Of a stretch of DNA of 64,000 nucleotides, positions 43,945 through 54,948 are shown one piece after another (the first letter of the stretch is position 1; each line of letters starts with the position of its first letter). The position numbers and the translations under genes are program-made. Under the pieces are notes generated by a model. It had not been told where the DNA came from and searched no databases. It saw nothing but the letters and a program-made list of their open reading frames with translations. Origin of the DNA: Streptomyces wuyuanensis (GTDB lineage Bacteria; Actinomycetota; Actinomycetes; Streptomycetales; Streptomycetaceae); NCBI RefSeq assembly GCF_900103455.1, contig NZ_FNHI01000018.1, forward strand, positions 112,984 to 176,983, read 5' to 3'.

Positions 43945-44305
43945 TGTCCCACAGATGATGGATCTCCCGTCTCGCGTGTGCCGGATTCGTCCACGCCCCT
44001 CCTGGCCCGGGCCCGAGAGCTGTCGCGCCCCTTCGCCATCTCAGCCACGCTCGGCATCGTTCGCCGGATCGCCCGCACCGACACGACCACGGTGCGGGCG
44101 CCGCATGTGGTGGGCCTTCGGCGCCGGCCCGATCGTCTGTCCGCCGGTCCCCCCGGGCTGCGGAAGCACCGGGGCGGACGAGGCTCCCGAGTCGGTTCGG
44201 AACGCCGACGACGCCCTCTGCGAAGGCCACGAGAGCCGGCGCCGGCGCCGGCCGGGGACCCGAAGTGCCAGGGCCCGGGGCGGCCGCGGGGCGTGCGCCG
44301 AGGAA

Positions 44306-44340
44306 GGACCGGCCGGCCCGATGATGGGGCCGTGTGGCCC
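44306..44340. promoter_or_regulatory. Tandem DosR/OsdR-like boxes upstream of the frameshifted USP gene
   Basis: GGACCGGCCGGCCC (44306-44319) and GGGCCGTGTGGCCC (44327-44340, perfect) start 21 bp apart and end 65 bases before the start codon. The rest of the 460-base gap from 43945 shows no gene. Confidence 0.7.
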
Positions 44341-44405
44341 CTGATCACGCCCGGGCCGGGGCGCAACGCTGGGCATGGCAGAGCTCACCACCGGAGGTGA
44401 AGACC

Positions 44406-45310
44406 ATGTCCCGAACCGTCACCGTCGGTCTCGACGACTCACCCGAGAGCCGGGAGGCAGCCGAGTGGGCGGCACGCGAGGCGCTGCTTCGCGGACTTCC
44501 GCTGAAGGTCATGTACGTCCAGGAGCACATGTCCCGGTACGTCGCCCGGACTCAGCTGCTGGACCTCGACGGCTACCAGCGCTGGGCCGAGCGGATGACA
44601 GAGAGTCGGCGGACGCCATTCGGCTTCGCCATCCGGGCATCGAGGTGGTCACCGAGCACCCCACGGGGACCGCGGCCGACGTCCTGTGTGAAGCGGCGGG
44701 CTTCGCCGAGCTGCTGGTGCTGGGTTCACGCGGACTCGGCAGGCTCACGGGTTTCATGGTCGGCTCGGTGAGTCTGGGGGTCGTCGCCCGCGCCGAGCGT
44801 CCGGTGGTGCTGGTACGGGCCGCGGAACAGGCCGCCGACGAGCACGAGCCGGATCCGGCGGGCGTGCCCTCGGCTGCGACGCCGTTCCGGCCCGTCGTCC
44901 TCGGCCTGGACATCGATCACCCGGACGACACGCTGCTGGACTTCGCCTTCGACGCGGCCGCCCGCAGGAAGGCCCCCCTGCGGACCGTCCATGCCTGGCC
45001 CGAACCGCCGCCTTCCTTCTACGGCCTCTCCGGAGGCGCGGAACTCCATGACAGGCTCGAGCGCGAGCAGGCCTCGCTCCTGAGCCAGGTGTTGCATCGC
45101 TGGCGACAGAAGTTCCCGGACGTCGAGGTGATCGAGGCGAGCCGGTGCGGCAACGCGGCGCAGGTCCTCGTCAACGATGCCCGTGACGCCTCCCTCGTGG
45201 TCGTCGGCCGACGCATCCGCTCCGGAGCGCTGGGTGCCCACATCGGCCACGTCACCCACTCCGCCATGCACCACATCGCCGCTCCCGTGGCGGTCGTCGC
45301 CCACACCTGA
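44406..45310 (+). pseudogene. Universal stress protein gene broken by a frameshift
   Basis: The ATG at 44406 starts a good USP N-terminus (VTVGLDDSPESREAAEWAAR). Near 44595-44610 the coding text changes frame: it reads ERMTE in the first frame and continues as SADAIRLRHPGIEVVTEHP in another. The second frame then gives the intact ATP loop GSRGLGRLTGFMVGSVS and a full second domain ending APVAVVAHT. One base is missing, or two are extra. It may be a sequencing error, since the rest is well preserved. Closest relative in the window is the USP at 17062-17961. Confidence 0.8.
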
Positions 45311-45481
45311 GGCACCCGGCGAGGGAACCGGGCACGGCACGGGCCCGGCTCCCGATCGCCGGCCGGCCCCGTCTTCCGGCGGCACGCCGGGCGGGCGGTC
45401 CGTGCAGGGCCCGTCCCGCAGGCGCCGGAGGAGCCCGCGGGGCGAGGTGAACGACGTCCGTCAGCGCGAGGAGGCGGCACC

Positions 45482-45844
45482 TTGAAGGACACCATGGCGG
45501 GCGGCGCCGGTGCGTACCGCTTCCGGCCGCCCCGGCCGGCGCTCCTGAGCTTCCTCGGCGGCGTGCGCACCGTCACGGGGAGCAAGTTCCTCGTCGAGAG
45601 CGACCACGCGCGCATCCTGGTCGACTGCGGACTGTTCCAGGGGCTCGCTGACCTGCGTCGCCGCAACTGGCGACCGCTGCCGTGCGACGCCGCGGACATC
45701 CACGCCGTGGTCGTGACCCACGCCCATCTCGACCACTGCGGCTATCTGCCCCGCGTCGTCCGCCACGGCTTCCGCGGCCCGATCCTGACCAGTCCGTACA
45801 CGGCCCGGCTTGCGGAGATCGTGCTGCGTGACAGCGCGGCCAGG
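45482..45844 (+). pseudogene. Truncated metallo-beta-lactamase/beta-CASP RNase-like gene
   Basis: Starts at a TTG (GAGGAGG seven bases upstream) and reads LLSFLGGVRTVTGSKFLVES, LVDCGLFQGL and VVVTHAHLDHCGYLPRVV, the zinc site of MBL-fold exonucleases of the RNA-specificity family. After LAEIVLRDSAA the similarity stops although the frame stays open to 46360. About three quarters of the usual 450-residue protein are missing. The sequence after 45844 reads as non-coding, so a deletion or insertion joint is likely there. Confidence 0.78.
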
Positions 45845-45991
45845 TCGGTCTCGCAGGCGGTATCGAGGACACGATGGAGCCAGGTCCAGCCGAACGCGGT
45901 CCGTGCGCGGTCGGCGATCAGGCCGCAGCCGCGCGGGACGGGTGCGGCCTGGACTGTAGGGCGTGCCGGCCCCACGCAGGCGACCAGGTCC

Positions 45992-46027
45992 GGGCCGGTC
46001 GGTGCACCGGCCGGGTCCGGACGGCCC
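45992..46027. promoter_or_regulatory. Possible DosR/OsdR-like boxes upstream of the lipoprotein gene
   Basis: GGTCCGGACGGCCC (46014-46027) and GGGCCGGTCGGTGC (45992-46005, good left arm only) 22 bp apart, ending 97 bases before the lipoprotein start. The rest of 45845-46124 shows no gene. Confidence 0.42.
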
Positions 46028-46124
46028 TGGGCGGTCCGTGCGCCCGGAGGGAGGCTGGAGGGGACGGACCTGCAGGCGCCCGCTCGGGCGGCCGCGGCAG
46101 GAACGGCGCGGAAGGGTGATGATC

Positions 46125-46880
46125 ATGACCAGCACGAGCAGGCGGGCCGCCGCCGCGCTGGCGGCCGTCGCGCTGGCCGGGACGCTGGCCGCCGGATGCG
46201 CGGCAGGCGACAACGCCTCCCGGGGCGCCTCCCTTCGCCCGGCCGCCGCGCCGAGTCCCTCCGGCAGCGACTGCTGGAGGGCGGGCACATCGGGCGACGA
46301 CTGGGACGACTGGGACTCGTGGGGGCCCGGCATGGGGCCGGGAATGATGGGGCGCGATGACTGCTCGTGGGGGCCGGGCATGATGGGCGGGTACTACTGG
46401 CAACGGGGCGACGGCACCCCGGTGACGACCCTGGACCAGGCCCGGCAGCGGGCCGATGCCTTCGCCGACAGGCTCGACCTGCGGGTCGGTGAGGTCATGC
46501 AGTTCTCGAAGAACTTCTACGCCGAACTGGAGACGCCCAGTGGGAAGCTGGCCACCGAGATCCTCGTCGACCCGACCGATGGTGACACCGGGATCGAGTA
46601 CGGCCCGGCAATGATGTGGAACACCGGCTACGGCATGCACGGCGGCGGTCAGACCCAGACCCGCATCTCCCCCGACCAGGCCCAGGACCGCGCCCTGAAG
46701 TGGCTGCGCGACCGGGGCAGCGACCTGACTGCCGGCGAGGCCGAGGCGTTCCCCGGCTACTACACCTTGCACACCCTGCGCGACGGGAAGATCAACGGCA
46801 TGCTCTCGGTCCACGCCTCCACCGGCACCGTATGGGACCACACCTGGCACGGAACCTACATCGCCACCAGCGAGCACTGA
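46125..46880 (+). CDS. Lipoprotein with Met/Trp/Asp-rich segment
   Basis: 251 residues. A signal peptide with lipobox LAAGC (lipidated Cys25) is followed by a Ser/Pro linker. An unusual segment at about residues 57-90 contains DDWDDWDSWGPGMGPGMMG, with a second GPGMMGG repeat. The remaining 160 residues look like a small mixed alpha/beta domain of the PepSY sort (VTTLDQARQRADAFADRL… MQFSKNFYAELETPSGKL… GTVWDHTWHGTYI). A metal-binding, perhaps copper-binding, surface lipoprotein is plausible. The ATG at 46125 lies eight bases after GGAAGGG; two earlier starts (GTG 46116, ATG 46119) are too close to it. Confidence 0.78.
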   Translation: MTSTSRRAAAALAAVALAGTLAAGCAAGDNASRGASLRPAAAPSPSGSDCWRAGTSGDDWDDWDSWGPGMGPGMMGRDDCSWGPGMMGGYYWQRGDGTPVTTLDQARQRADAFADRLDLRVGEVMQFSKNFYAELETPSGKLATEILVDPTDGDTGIEYGPAMMWNTGYGMHGGGQTQTRISPDQAQDRALKWLRDRGSDLTAGEAEAFPGYYTLHTLRDGKINGMLSVHASTGTVWDHTWHGTYIATSEH

Positions 46881-46920
46881 CAGTCGCCGAAGAGAACACG
46901 GCGCCCCCGACCCAGTCCTG

Positions 46921-48066
46921 CTACGCGCGACCGCTTCGCCCGGGGCCGGGGTTCATCAGCCACGTCACGGTGCGGCTGATGTCCGACGCGGAGAGGATGC
47001 CGACGAGCCGGCTGCCGTCCATCACCAGCACTCGATGGGCGCCGCCCGGCCGTATGCGGGGCAGAAGCTCCGCCAGCCCCTCGTCCGGTGGTGCCACGGT
47101 GACCTCGGCCAGCGGCAGCATCACGTCGCCCACGGTCACGACCGCCTGCCGTTCGCGCCGTACCGCTCGCGCGGCCTCCAGGGTCACGAGGCCGACGGGG
47201 GCGCCGCCGTCCCCGGTCACCGGGAACGCGGAGTGCCGGAACCGGTACAGCGGGTCGGACAGGAACCTTTCGACGGTGAGGCCGGCCTGGACCGAGACCG
47301 GATCAGCAGTCATGGCATCGCGGACCGGGACGCCGGTGAGCGTGGCGCGCAGCTCCGCCTGCCTGCCCTCCAAGGTGGCCGCCGCAATGAGGAACCAGCC
47401 CAGCACGGCCAGCCAGAGCCCGCCGAAGGAACCCGTCCTCATCAGCAGGAGCAGTCCCAGCAGCGCGAGGAACCATCCGAAGAGCCGGCCTGCGGTCGCC
47501 GCCCCCTTCGTCGCCCGCAGCCGGTCCCCCGTCCACCACCACAGGAAAGCCCGCAGGAGCCTTCCACCGTCGAGCGGCGCCGCAGGAACGGCGTTGAACA
47601 CGGCGAGCAGCACATTGATCCCGGCCAGCCAGGTCATGCCCTCCACCACGAGACCTGGCGCGGAGGTCCGGGCGGCCAGCCATGCCCCGGCCGCGAAGAC
47701 GCCCCCGAGCGCCAGGCTGAGGAGCGGGCCGACACCGGCGATGCGCACCTCGGCGGCGGGGCTGGATGCCTCCGTCTTGAGCCGGGCAGCTCCACCCAGC
47801 AGCCAGAGGACGATGTCCTCGACCTCGACGCCGTTGCGGCGGGCCACCACGGCGTGGGCGATCTCGTGGGCGAGCAGGGAGGCGAAGAAGACGACCGCCG
47901 CGGACAGGCCGGTCAGCCAGTACAGGACGGCCGGGTGGCCGGGGTGCGTCTGCGGCAGGCGACCCTGGGCCAGGCCCAGCGCGATGACGGCGAAGACGAG
48001 GAGCACGCTCCAGTGCACTCCGACCCTGACGCCGGCGATACGTCCCATGGGAAACGTCGCTCGCAC
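46921..48066 (-). CDS. Site-2 protease with C-terminal CBS domains, Rip3-like
   Basis: 381 residues. The zinc motif HEIAH is His67-Glu68-His71, and the third ligand Asp166 lies in NAVPAAPLDGGRLL. Six or so membrane segments surround them. Two CBS domains close the protein (VRDAMTADPVSVQAGLTVER, VLVMDGSRLVGILSASDISR). This is the layout of M. tuberculosis Rip3 (Rv2625c), a DosR-regulated intramembrane protease. I chose the GTG at 48064-48066 with GGGAG seven bases upstream. As in M. tuberculosis, where Rv2625c is next to the CBS protein Rv2626c, an Hrp1-like gene lies directly upstream. Confidence 0.9.
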   Translation of the reverse strand: MRATFPMGRIAGVRVGVHWSVLLVFAVIALGLAQGRLPQTHPGHPAVLYWLTGLSAAVVFFASLLAHEIAHAVVARRNGVEVEDIVLWLLGGAARLKTEASSPAAEVRIAGVGPLLSLALGGVFAAGAWLAARTSAPGLVVEGMTWLAGINVLLAVFNAVPAAPLDGGRLLRAFLWWWTGDRLRATKGAATAGRLFGWFLALLGLLLLMRTGSFGGLWLAVLGWFLIAAATLEGRQAELRATLTGVPVRDAMTADPVSVQAGLTVERFLSDPLYRFRHSAFPVTGDGGAPVGLVTLEAARAVRRERQAVVTVGDVMLPLAEVTVAPPDEGLAELLPRIRPGGAHRVLVMDGSRLVGILSASDISRTVTWLMNPGPGRSGRA

Positions 48067-48222
48067 CTCGTACTCCCGACTCGACCGTGTCGGCGCAGAC
48101 AGGGCGTGAAGGGCAACCGCTTCCGTGCCTTCCGCAGCGTGTGCCATTCGCTGCCCCGACACCTCATGTTCTGCTCGTTGATTCCGCTGAAGTGGCCGCG
48201 TTGTGCGGGCGCCACCCCGGTG

Positions 48223-48681
48223 TCAGCCGTCGAGCAGCGGAGCCTTGTCCGTCCCGTGGAAGACCTGGGGCACCTTCCGGGCGGCGTCCACCACGACTGC
48301 CAGATCCGCGAGCTCCTGAGTGAGCTGCCAGAACAGGTCGTCGAAAGAGACGATGCCGATGAGGCGTTCCTCGGCCACCACCGGCAGGTGACGGACCTGG
48401 GCCGACCGCATGATGAGGATGGCGACCGCCACGGCGGTGTCCGCCTCCACGGTCACGGGGTCGGTCGACATGACCTCCTTGACCGGGGACCCCGTCGGCA
48501 GGCCCCGGGCCATCGCCCGGACCACCAGATCTCGTTCGGTGACGACGCCGATCACCCGGTCGTTCTCGACGACCGGGAGCGCTCCGACGCCGGAATCGGC
48601 CATGTGGCGTGCCGCGTTCTCGAGCGACTCGGACTCGGACACACAGACCGGCGGCGTGTTCATCATGTTCTGAATCTGCAT
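48223..48681 (-). CDS. Hrp1-like protein of two CBS domains
   Basis: 152 residues, only a CBS pair (MNTPPVCVSESESLENAARH; VMSTDPVTVEADTAVAVAIL; VRHLPVVAEERLIGIVSFDD) with a short helical tail. It matches M. tuberculosis Hrp1 (Rv2626c) in size and layout; that protein is secreted by a non-classical route and DosR-regulated. It lacks the BON domain of the eight other CBS proteins. It lies upstream of the site-2 protease and downstream of a small gene, all on the minus strand, and no box precedes it directly, so the three may share the boxes at 49089-49122. Confidence 0.88.
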   Translation of the reverse strand: MQIQNMMNTPPVCVSESESLENAARHMADSGVGALPVVENDRVIGVVTERDLVVRAMARGLPTGSPVKEVMSTDPVTVEADTAVAVAILIMRSAQVRHLPVVAEERLIGIVSFDDLFWQLTQELADLAVVVDAARKVPQVFHGTDKAPLLDG

Positions 48682-48756
48682 GCTGGCAGCCCTTCGAGGC
48701 CCCGCCGGCGATCACGGCATGACCGGACCGGCTCGTCGATGACGCGGGGTGTGGTG

Positions 48757-48963
48757 CTACAGCCCTTGCGACAGCAGCAGCTCATGGGCCATGCGGGCGC
48801 CGCGCGCCGCTTGCTCGTCCTGCCGCACGTCCTGCGACGGAATCGGCTCGAGGCCTTCGGCGAGAGCCCTGATGGCACCGGCGAGCGTCTCCACCTGCGA
48901 CTCCAGTTGGCGCAGACGCTGATCGGTGCTCCGTGACGTGTGTCCGTCGTTCCCTGTCGTCAT
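48757..48963 (-). CDS. Small helical protein, unrecognised
   Basis: 68 residues. The middle forms one predicted coiled coil (DQRLRQLESQVETLAGAIRA), with an acidic/basic tail (QDEQAARGARMAHELLLSQ). The ATG at 48961-48963 has GGAGG seven bases upstream; a TTG six bases earlier is less likely. It begins a probable three-gene minus-strand unit with the Hrp1-like and Rip3-like genes, 126 bases downstream of a tandem box. No family recognised. Confidence 0.72.
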   Translation of the reverse strand: MTTGNDGHTSRSTDQRLRQLESQVETLAGAIRALAEGLEPIPSQDVRQDEQAARGARMAHELLLSQGL

Positions 48964-49088
48964 CGTCAACCTCCATCGAGAGGAGAATGTGCGGGACTGG
49001 AGTGCCGGGCGACGGCCGGGGCGCGAGGCCCTTTCGCGCGTTCACCGCGGCGTACTCCAAGCGTCACTTTCGGGGACGCACTTGCCGA

Positions 49089-49122
49089 GGGCCGAACGTC
49101 CCTGTCCGGCGCCGAACGTCCC
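49089..49122. promoter_or_regulatory. Tandem DosR/OsdR-like boxes upstream of the hrp1-rip3 unit
   Basis: GGGCCGAACGTCCC (49089-49102, perfect pattern) and GCGCCGAACGTCCC (49109-49122, one mismatch) share GCCGAACGTCCC and start exactly 20 bp apart. Confidence 0.74.
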
Positions 49123-49165
49123 ATCGCCGCCCACGGCGAGGGATGCGCCCGGAGCCGTCCGACGT

Positions 49166-49202
49166 GGGCTTGTCGGACCCTCCGGAGTGGACCGGTCGGC
49201 CC
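49166..49202. promoter_or_regulatory. DosR/OsdR-like boxes upstream of the acsA-pdh operon
   Basis: GGACCGGTCGGCCC (49189-49202) with a partner GGGCTTGTCGGACC (49166-49179) 23 bp away. They lie 224-260 bases before the acsA start. Together with the pair at 49089-49122 they fill the divergent region. Confidence 0.58.
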
Positions 49203-49426
49203 TGCCGCGCAACGGCTGGGCGGAGGTGCCATGACTACGAGAGGGGGCGAAGTGGTGCCGCGCACCGTGCCTCCGAAAGCACGGGAAGCGACGTCCGAGT
49301 CCCCGGTCTGCCACGTCCGCACGTCGTCTGCGGTTGCGGACCCCGCCGCACAGGCAGACCTCGTCGCCGAGCGCCGCGGTTCCTGATCCGCGACGCTGGA
49401 GGCGGGGCAGTCGTCGGGAGGAGCGC

Positions 49427-51213
<1,787 letters not shown>

Positions 51214-51217
<4 letters not shown>

Positions 51218-52290
51218 CCGTGGCCCGCGGCAGCCGGAAGACCCCCTCCGCGTCGAAGCCTGCGAGGAAGACCGCGTCCGGCAGCCGGAACGCGACGAGC
51301 GTGGTGGGCGTCGACCAGGCGAATGCCCGGCACAGGGCGGCACTGCTCGAGGCGATGCTGCGTATCCGGCGCTTCGAGGAGCGATGCGTCGAGTTGTACA
51401 GCGCCGCGAAGATCCGCGGCTTCGTCCACCTCTACATCGGCGAGGAGGCCGTCGCCGTCGGTGTCAGCGAGGCGCTCACCCCGGAGGACGGGGTCGTCTC
51501 CACCTACCGTGAGCACGGCCACGCGCTCGCCCGCGGCATCCCCGCCGAAGCCGTCATGGCGGAGATGTACGGGAAGGCGACCGGCTGCAGCGGGGGTCGC
51601 GGCGGGTCTATGCACCTGTTCGACGCGAGCCGACGCTTCTACGGTGGCAACGCCATCGTGGCGGGCGGCATCCCCCTGGCCGCCGGTCTCGCCCTCGCCG
51701 ATCACATGCGTGCCCGTCCCCACGTCACCTGCTGCTTCTTCGGCGACGGGGCTTTCGCCGAGGGCGAGTTCCACGAGACGGCGAACCTCGCCGCCCTCTG
51801 GGGCCTGCCGCTGCTCCTCGTCTGCGAGAACAACCTGTACGCGATGGGGACCGCCCTCGAGCGCCACGAGGCACAGACCGACCTGGCCATGCGGGCCGCC
51901 TCGTACGGCATGGTGGCATGGGCCGTGGACGGCATGGACGTGGAGGCCGTCGAGTCCGCCGCCCGCCGGGCAGCCGGTGCGATCCGGGCGGGCGCAGGAC
52001 CGCACTTCCTGGAGCTGCGCACGTACCGCTTCCGTGCCCACTCCATGTACGACCCCGACCGCTACCGGGACAAGGCGGAGGTCGAGCGGTGGAAGGCCCG
52101 CGACCCCATCACCCGGCTCACCGACCGCATGCGCGAAGAGGGCCGGCTGGGCGAACGCGAGCTCGCGCGGCTCGAGAAGCAGGTCGCCGAAGAGGTCGAC
52201 CGCGCCGTCGAAGCGGCGGAACAGGCGCCCGAGGAACCGGTCCAGGATCTGCTGCGCCATGTCACCAGCGCTCCGCCGGAGGGGGACTGA
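51214..52290 (+). CDS. pdhA: 2-oxoacid (pyruvate or acetoin) dehydrogenase E1 alpha subunit
   Basis: 358 residues. The thiamine diphosphate motif is GDGAFAEGEFHETANLAALW followed by VCENN, and the phosphorylation-loop region is YRFRAHSMYDPDRYRDK. The family is shared by pyruvate and acetoin dehydrogenases (alpha2beta2 E1), and sequence alone does not settle the substrate. The first 28 residues are an unusual basic tail (RGSRKTPSASKPARKTASGS) not found in typical E1alpha. The start overlaps the acsA stop. Confidence 0.9.
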
Positions 52291-52291
52291 C

Positions 52292-53290
52292 ATGGCTGCC
52301 GGCCGACGGCCCCGGGAAGCGGAGACCACCTACCGGGAGGCATTGCGGGAGGCGCTGCGCGAGGCTCTGCGCTCCGACGACCGCGTCTTCCTCATGGGCG
52401 AGGACGTGGGCCGGTACGGCGGATGCTTCGGTGTCAGTCTCGGCCTGCTGGAGGAGTTCGGTCCGGAGCGGGTCCGCGACACCCCCCTCTCGGAGTCCGC
52501 GTTCGTGGGCGCGGGGATCGGCGCGGCGCTGGCGGGCCTGCGGCCCATCGTGGAGATCATGACCGTGAACTTCAGCCTGCTGGCCCTCGACCAGATCCTC
52601 AACAACGCGGCCACGCTGCTGCACATGTCGGGCGGCCAGTTGCCCGTACCGCTGGTGATCCGCATGACGACGGGGGCGGGACGGCAGCTGGCCGCGCAGC
52701 ATTCGCACAGCCTGGAGGGCTGGTACGCGCACATCCCCGGCATTCGCGTCGTCGCTCCGGCCACCATCGACGACGCCCGCACCATGCTGGCCCCGGCACT
52801 GACCGACCCCGATCCGGTGCTGATCTTCGAGCACGGCAGCCTCTACAACGCCTCCGGTGAACTCGACGCGTCCGCCCCGCCCGTGGGCCTGGACCACGCC
52901 GCGGTCCGCAGGCCCGGCACCGACGTGTCCCTGATCGCGTACGGCGGTTCACTGCCCAAGGCCCTCGACGCGGCGGACGAGCTGGCCACCGACGGCATCA
53001 GTGCCGAGGTGCTCGACCTCCGCACGCTCCGGCCGCTCGACGACGCGGCGATCGCCTCCTCGGTGGCCCGCACCCACCGGGCGGTGGTCATCGACGAGGC
53101 ATGGCGCAGCGGAAGCCTGGCCGCTGAGGTGTCCGCCCGTATCGCCGAGGACTCGTTCTACGAACTGGACGCCCCCGTGGAGCGCGTGTGCAGCGCCGAG
53201 GTCCCCATTCCGTACGCCAGGCGCCTGGAGGAGGCGGCCCTGCCTCAGACCGCCGACGTCGTCGCGGCGGCGCACCGGGCGGTGGGCTGA
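52292..53290 (+). CDS. pdhB: 2-oxoacid (pyruvate or acetoin) dehydrogenase E1 beta subunit
   Basis: 332 residues of the transketolase-like beta family: FLMGEDVGRYGGCFGVS, DTPLSESAFVGAGIGAALAG, RPIVEIMTVNFSLLALDQI and the C-terminal VIDEAWRSGSLAAEVSARI. It starts one base after the E1alpha stop. It completes the alpha2beta2 decarboxylase. Confidence 0.92.
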   Translation: MAAGRRPREAETTYREALREALREALRSDDRVFLMGEDVGRYGGCFGVSLGLLEEFGPERVRDTPLSESAFVGAGIGAALAGLRPIVEIMTVNFSLLALDQILNNAATLLHMSGGQLPVPLVIRMTTGAGRQLAAQHSHSLEGWYAHIPGIRVVAPATIDDARTMLAPALTDPDPVLIFEHGSLYNASGELDASAPPVGLDHAAVRRPGTDVSLIAYGGSLPKALDAADELATDGISAEVLDLRTLRPLDDAAIASSVARTHRAVVIDEAWRSGSLAAEVSARIAEDSFYELDAPVERVCSAEVPIPYARRLEEAALPQTADVVAAAHRAVG

Positions 53291-53292
53291 CC

Positions 53293-54657
53293 ATGGGCGC
53301 CTTCACCATGCCGTCCCTCGGCGCCGACATGGACGAGGGAACGCTTCAGGAGTGGCTCGTGAGACCCGGCGAGCAGGTTCGCAAGGGTGAGGCAGTCGCG
53401 GTCGTCGAGACCGCGAAGTCCACACTCGAGGTGGAGTGCTTCGAGACCGGAACGGTGGAGGAACTGCTCGTCGAGCCCGGTACGACGGTGCCGGTCGGCA
53501 CTGCGCTCGCGCTGATCGCGCCCTTCGCCAGGGCACGGGAAGCGCGTGGGGAGCCGGACGAGACGGTGGAGAAGACGCCGCCCAGGCCCAAGCCGCGTCG
53601 CACGGCGCCGTCCTCCGGAACCGAGGCGGCCCGTGCGCCGACGCCGACCCCCGCCCGCGCACACGGGCACTCCGAAGCGGGCCCGCTGCTCCGGCACCTC
53701 GCGGAGCGAAGCGGCCTGGACTGGGCGGCTCTGCACGGTTCCGGGCCAGGAGGGCGCGTCACCCGGGGCGACGTGGAACGCGCGGCCGGCGGTGCCGCGC
53801 GGCCACCGCGGATCCGGGCCACTCCGCTGGCCAGACGGCTCGCCGCCGAACTGCACGTCGATCTGGGCTCGCTGACAGGCACGGGCACGGACGGCGCCGT
53901 CCGTGCCGCGGACGTGCGCAGCGCCGCGCCGGGCGGCGCCACCACGCCCACGCCCGCGCACCGCGCAGCCCGGCCGCGGACTGCGGAGGACCGGGCCTTC
54001 GCGATGCGCCAGGCGATCGCCGCACTGATGACCCGCGCCAACCGGGACATCCCGCACTACTACCTGTCCACGAACGTCGACATGGCCGCCGCCATGGACT
54101 GGCTGCACGAGCACAACCGGCGCAGCCCGGTCGGCGAGCGACTGCTTCCCGCAGCCCTGCTGCTCAAGGCGGCCGCCTGTGCGGCCCGCGAGGTGCCCGA
54201 ACTCAACGGCTTCTGGGTCGACGGCGGATTCGTGCCGGGTGACGGTGTACACCTCGGCGTGGCGGTGTCCCTCCGCGGGGGCGGCCTCGTCGCCCCGGCC
54301 CTCCACGACGCCGACACCCTCGACCTGCGGCAGCTGATGGCCGGGCTGAAAGACCTGGTCGTCCGCGCCCGCACAGGCCGGCTCCGCGGATCCGATGTCT
54401 CGGCCCCCACGATCACGGTCACCAACCTCGGCGATCAGGGGGTGGAGACCGTCTACGGCGTGATCTACCCGCCCCAGGTGGCCCTCGTCGGTTTCGGACG
54501 GATCGTCGACCGGCCGAGCGCCGTGGACGGCCTGCTCGGCGTAAGGCCTGTTGTCACGGCCACCCTGTCCGCGGACCACCGAGCGACGGACGGAGCCGTG
54601 GGTGCCCGCTACCTGACTGCGGTCGACCGTCTGTTGCAGAATCCGGAGCAACTGTGA
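53293..54657 (+). CDS. pdhC: Dihydrolipoamide acyltransferase (E2) of the 2-oxoacid dehydrogenase complex
   Basis: 454 residues: one lipoyl domain (Lys42 in VVETAKSTLEVE), an Ala/Pro-rich linker, two peripheral-subunit-binding domains (LRHLAERSGLDWAALHGSGP and LARRLAAELHVDLGSLTGTG) and the catalytic core with His429 and Asp433 in SADHRATDGAVGARYL. Most E2 proteins have a single binding domain, so the second is unusual. No E3 (lipoamide dehydrogenase) gene is nearby; a housekeeping E3 would have to be shared. The GTG of the carrier protein overlaps the stop. Confidence 0.92.
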   Translation: MGAFTMPSLGADMDEGTLQEWLVRPGEQVRKGEAVAVVETAKSTLEVECFETGTVEELLVEPGTTVPVGTALALIAPFARAREARGEPDETVEKTPPRPKPRRTAPSSGTEAARAPTPTPARAHGHSEAGPLLRHLAERSGLDWAALHGSGPGGRVTRGDVERAAGGAARPPRIRATPLARRLAAELHVDLGSLTGTGTDGAVRAADVRSAAPGGATTPTPAHRAARPRTAEDRAFAMRQAIAALMTRANRDIPHYYLSTNVDMAAAMDWLHEHNRRSPVGERLLPAALLLKAAACAAREVPELNGFWVDGGFVPGDGVHLGVAVSLRGGGLVAPALHDADTLDLRQLMAGLKDLVVRARTGRLRGSDVSAPTITVTNLGDQGVETVYGVIYPPQVALVGFGRIVDRPSAVDGLLGVRPVVTATLSADHRATDGAVGARYLTAVDRLLQNPEQL

Positions 54658-54899
54658 ACCGAACCGAAGCACTGGAGCTGGTCAAGGACTCGATCTCCCG
54701 CGTCGTACCGGGCGCCGACCTCGATGCCCTGGGCCCCGACGACTCCTTCCGCGATGCTCTGGAAATGGACTCGCTGGACTTCCTGGGTTTCATCGAGGCT
54801 CTCAGCGATCGTTCCGGAGTCCGCATCGAGGACGAGGACACGCAACGGCTCACGACTCTGTCCGGTACCGCCGACTTCCTGGTCGCCCGTGCCGGATGA
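54654..54899 (+). CDS. Stand-alone acyl (phosphopantetheine) carrier protein
   Basis: 81 residues with the carrier fold and attachment site Ser40 in ALEMDSLDFLGFIEAL, the usual D-S-L motif. The GTG start overlaps the E2 stop (GTGA), so it is translationally coupled to E2. A carrier protein in a dehydrogenase operon is unusual: it has no ketosynthase, acyltransferase or phosphopantetheinyl transferase nearby. It might accept acetyl or another acyl group made by the acetyl-CoA synthetase or the E2; this is inference. Confidence 0.85.
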   Translation: MNRTEALELVKDSISRVVPGADLDALGPDDSFRDALEMDSLDFLGFIEALSDRSGVRIEDEDTQRLTTLSGTADFLVARAG

Positions 54900-54948
54900 G
54901 GGCACCCACCCAGCTGCGCCATGGGCCGCCCGAGAGTCGGCGGCCTGG

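Noticed and set aside
54121..54657. A hidden E3 or lipoyl ligase gene near the dehydrogenase operon
   Set aside because: No FAD/NAD disulfide reductase motif or ligase signature was found in any frame between 49 and 56 kb.
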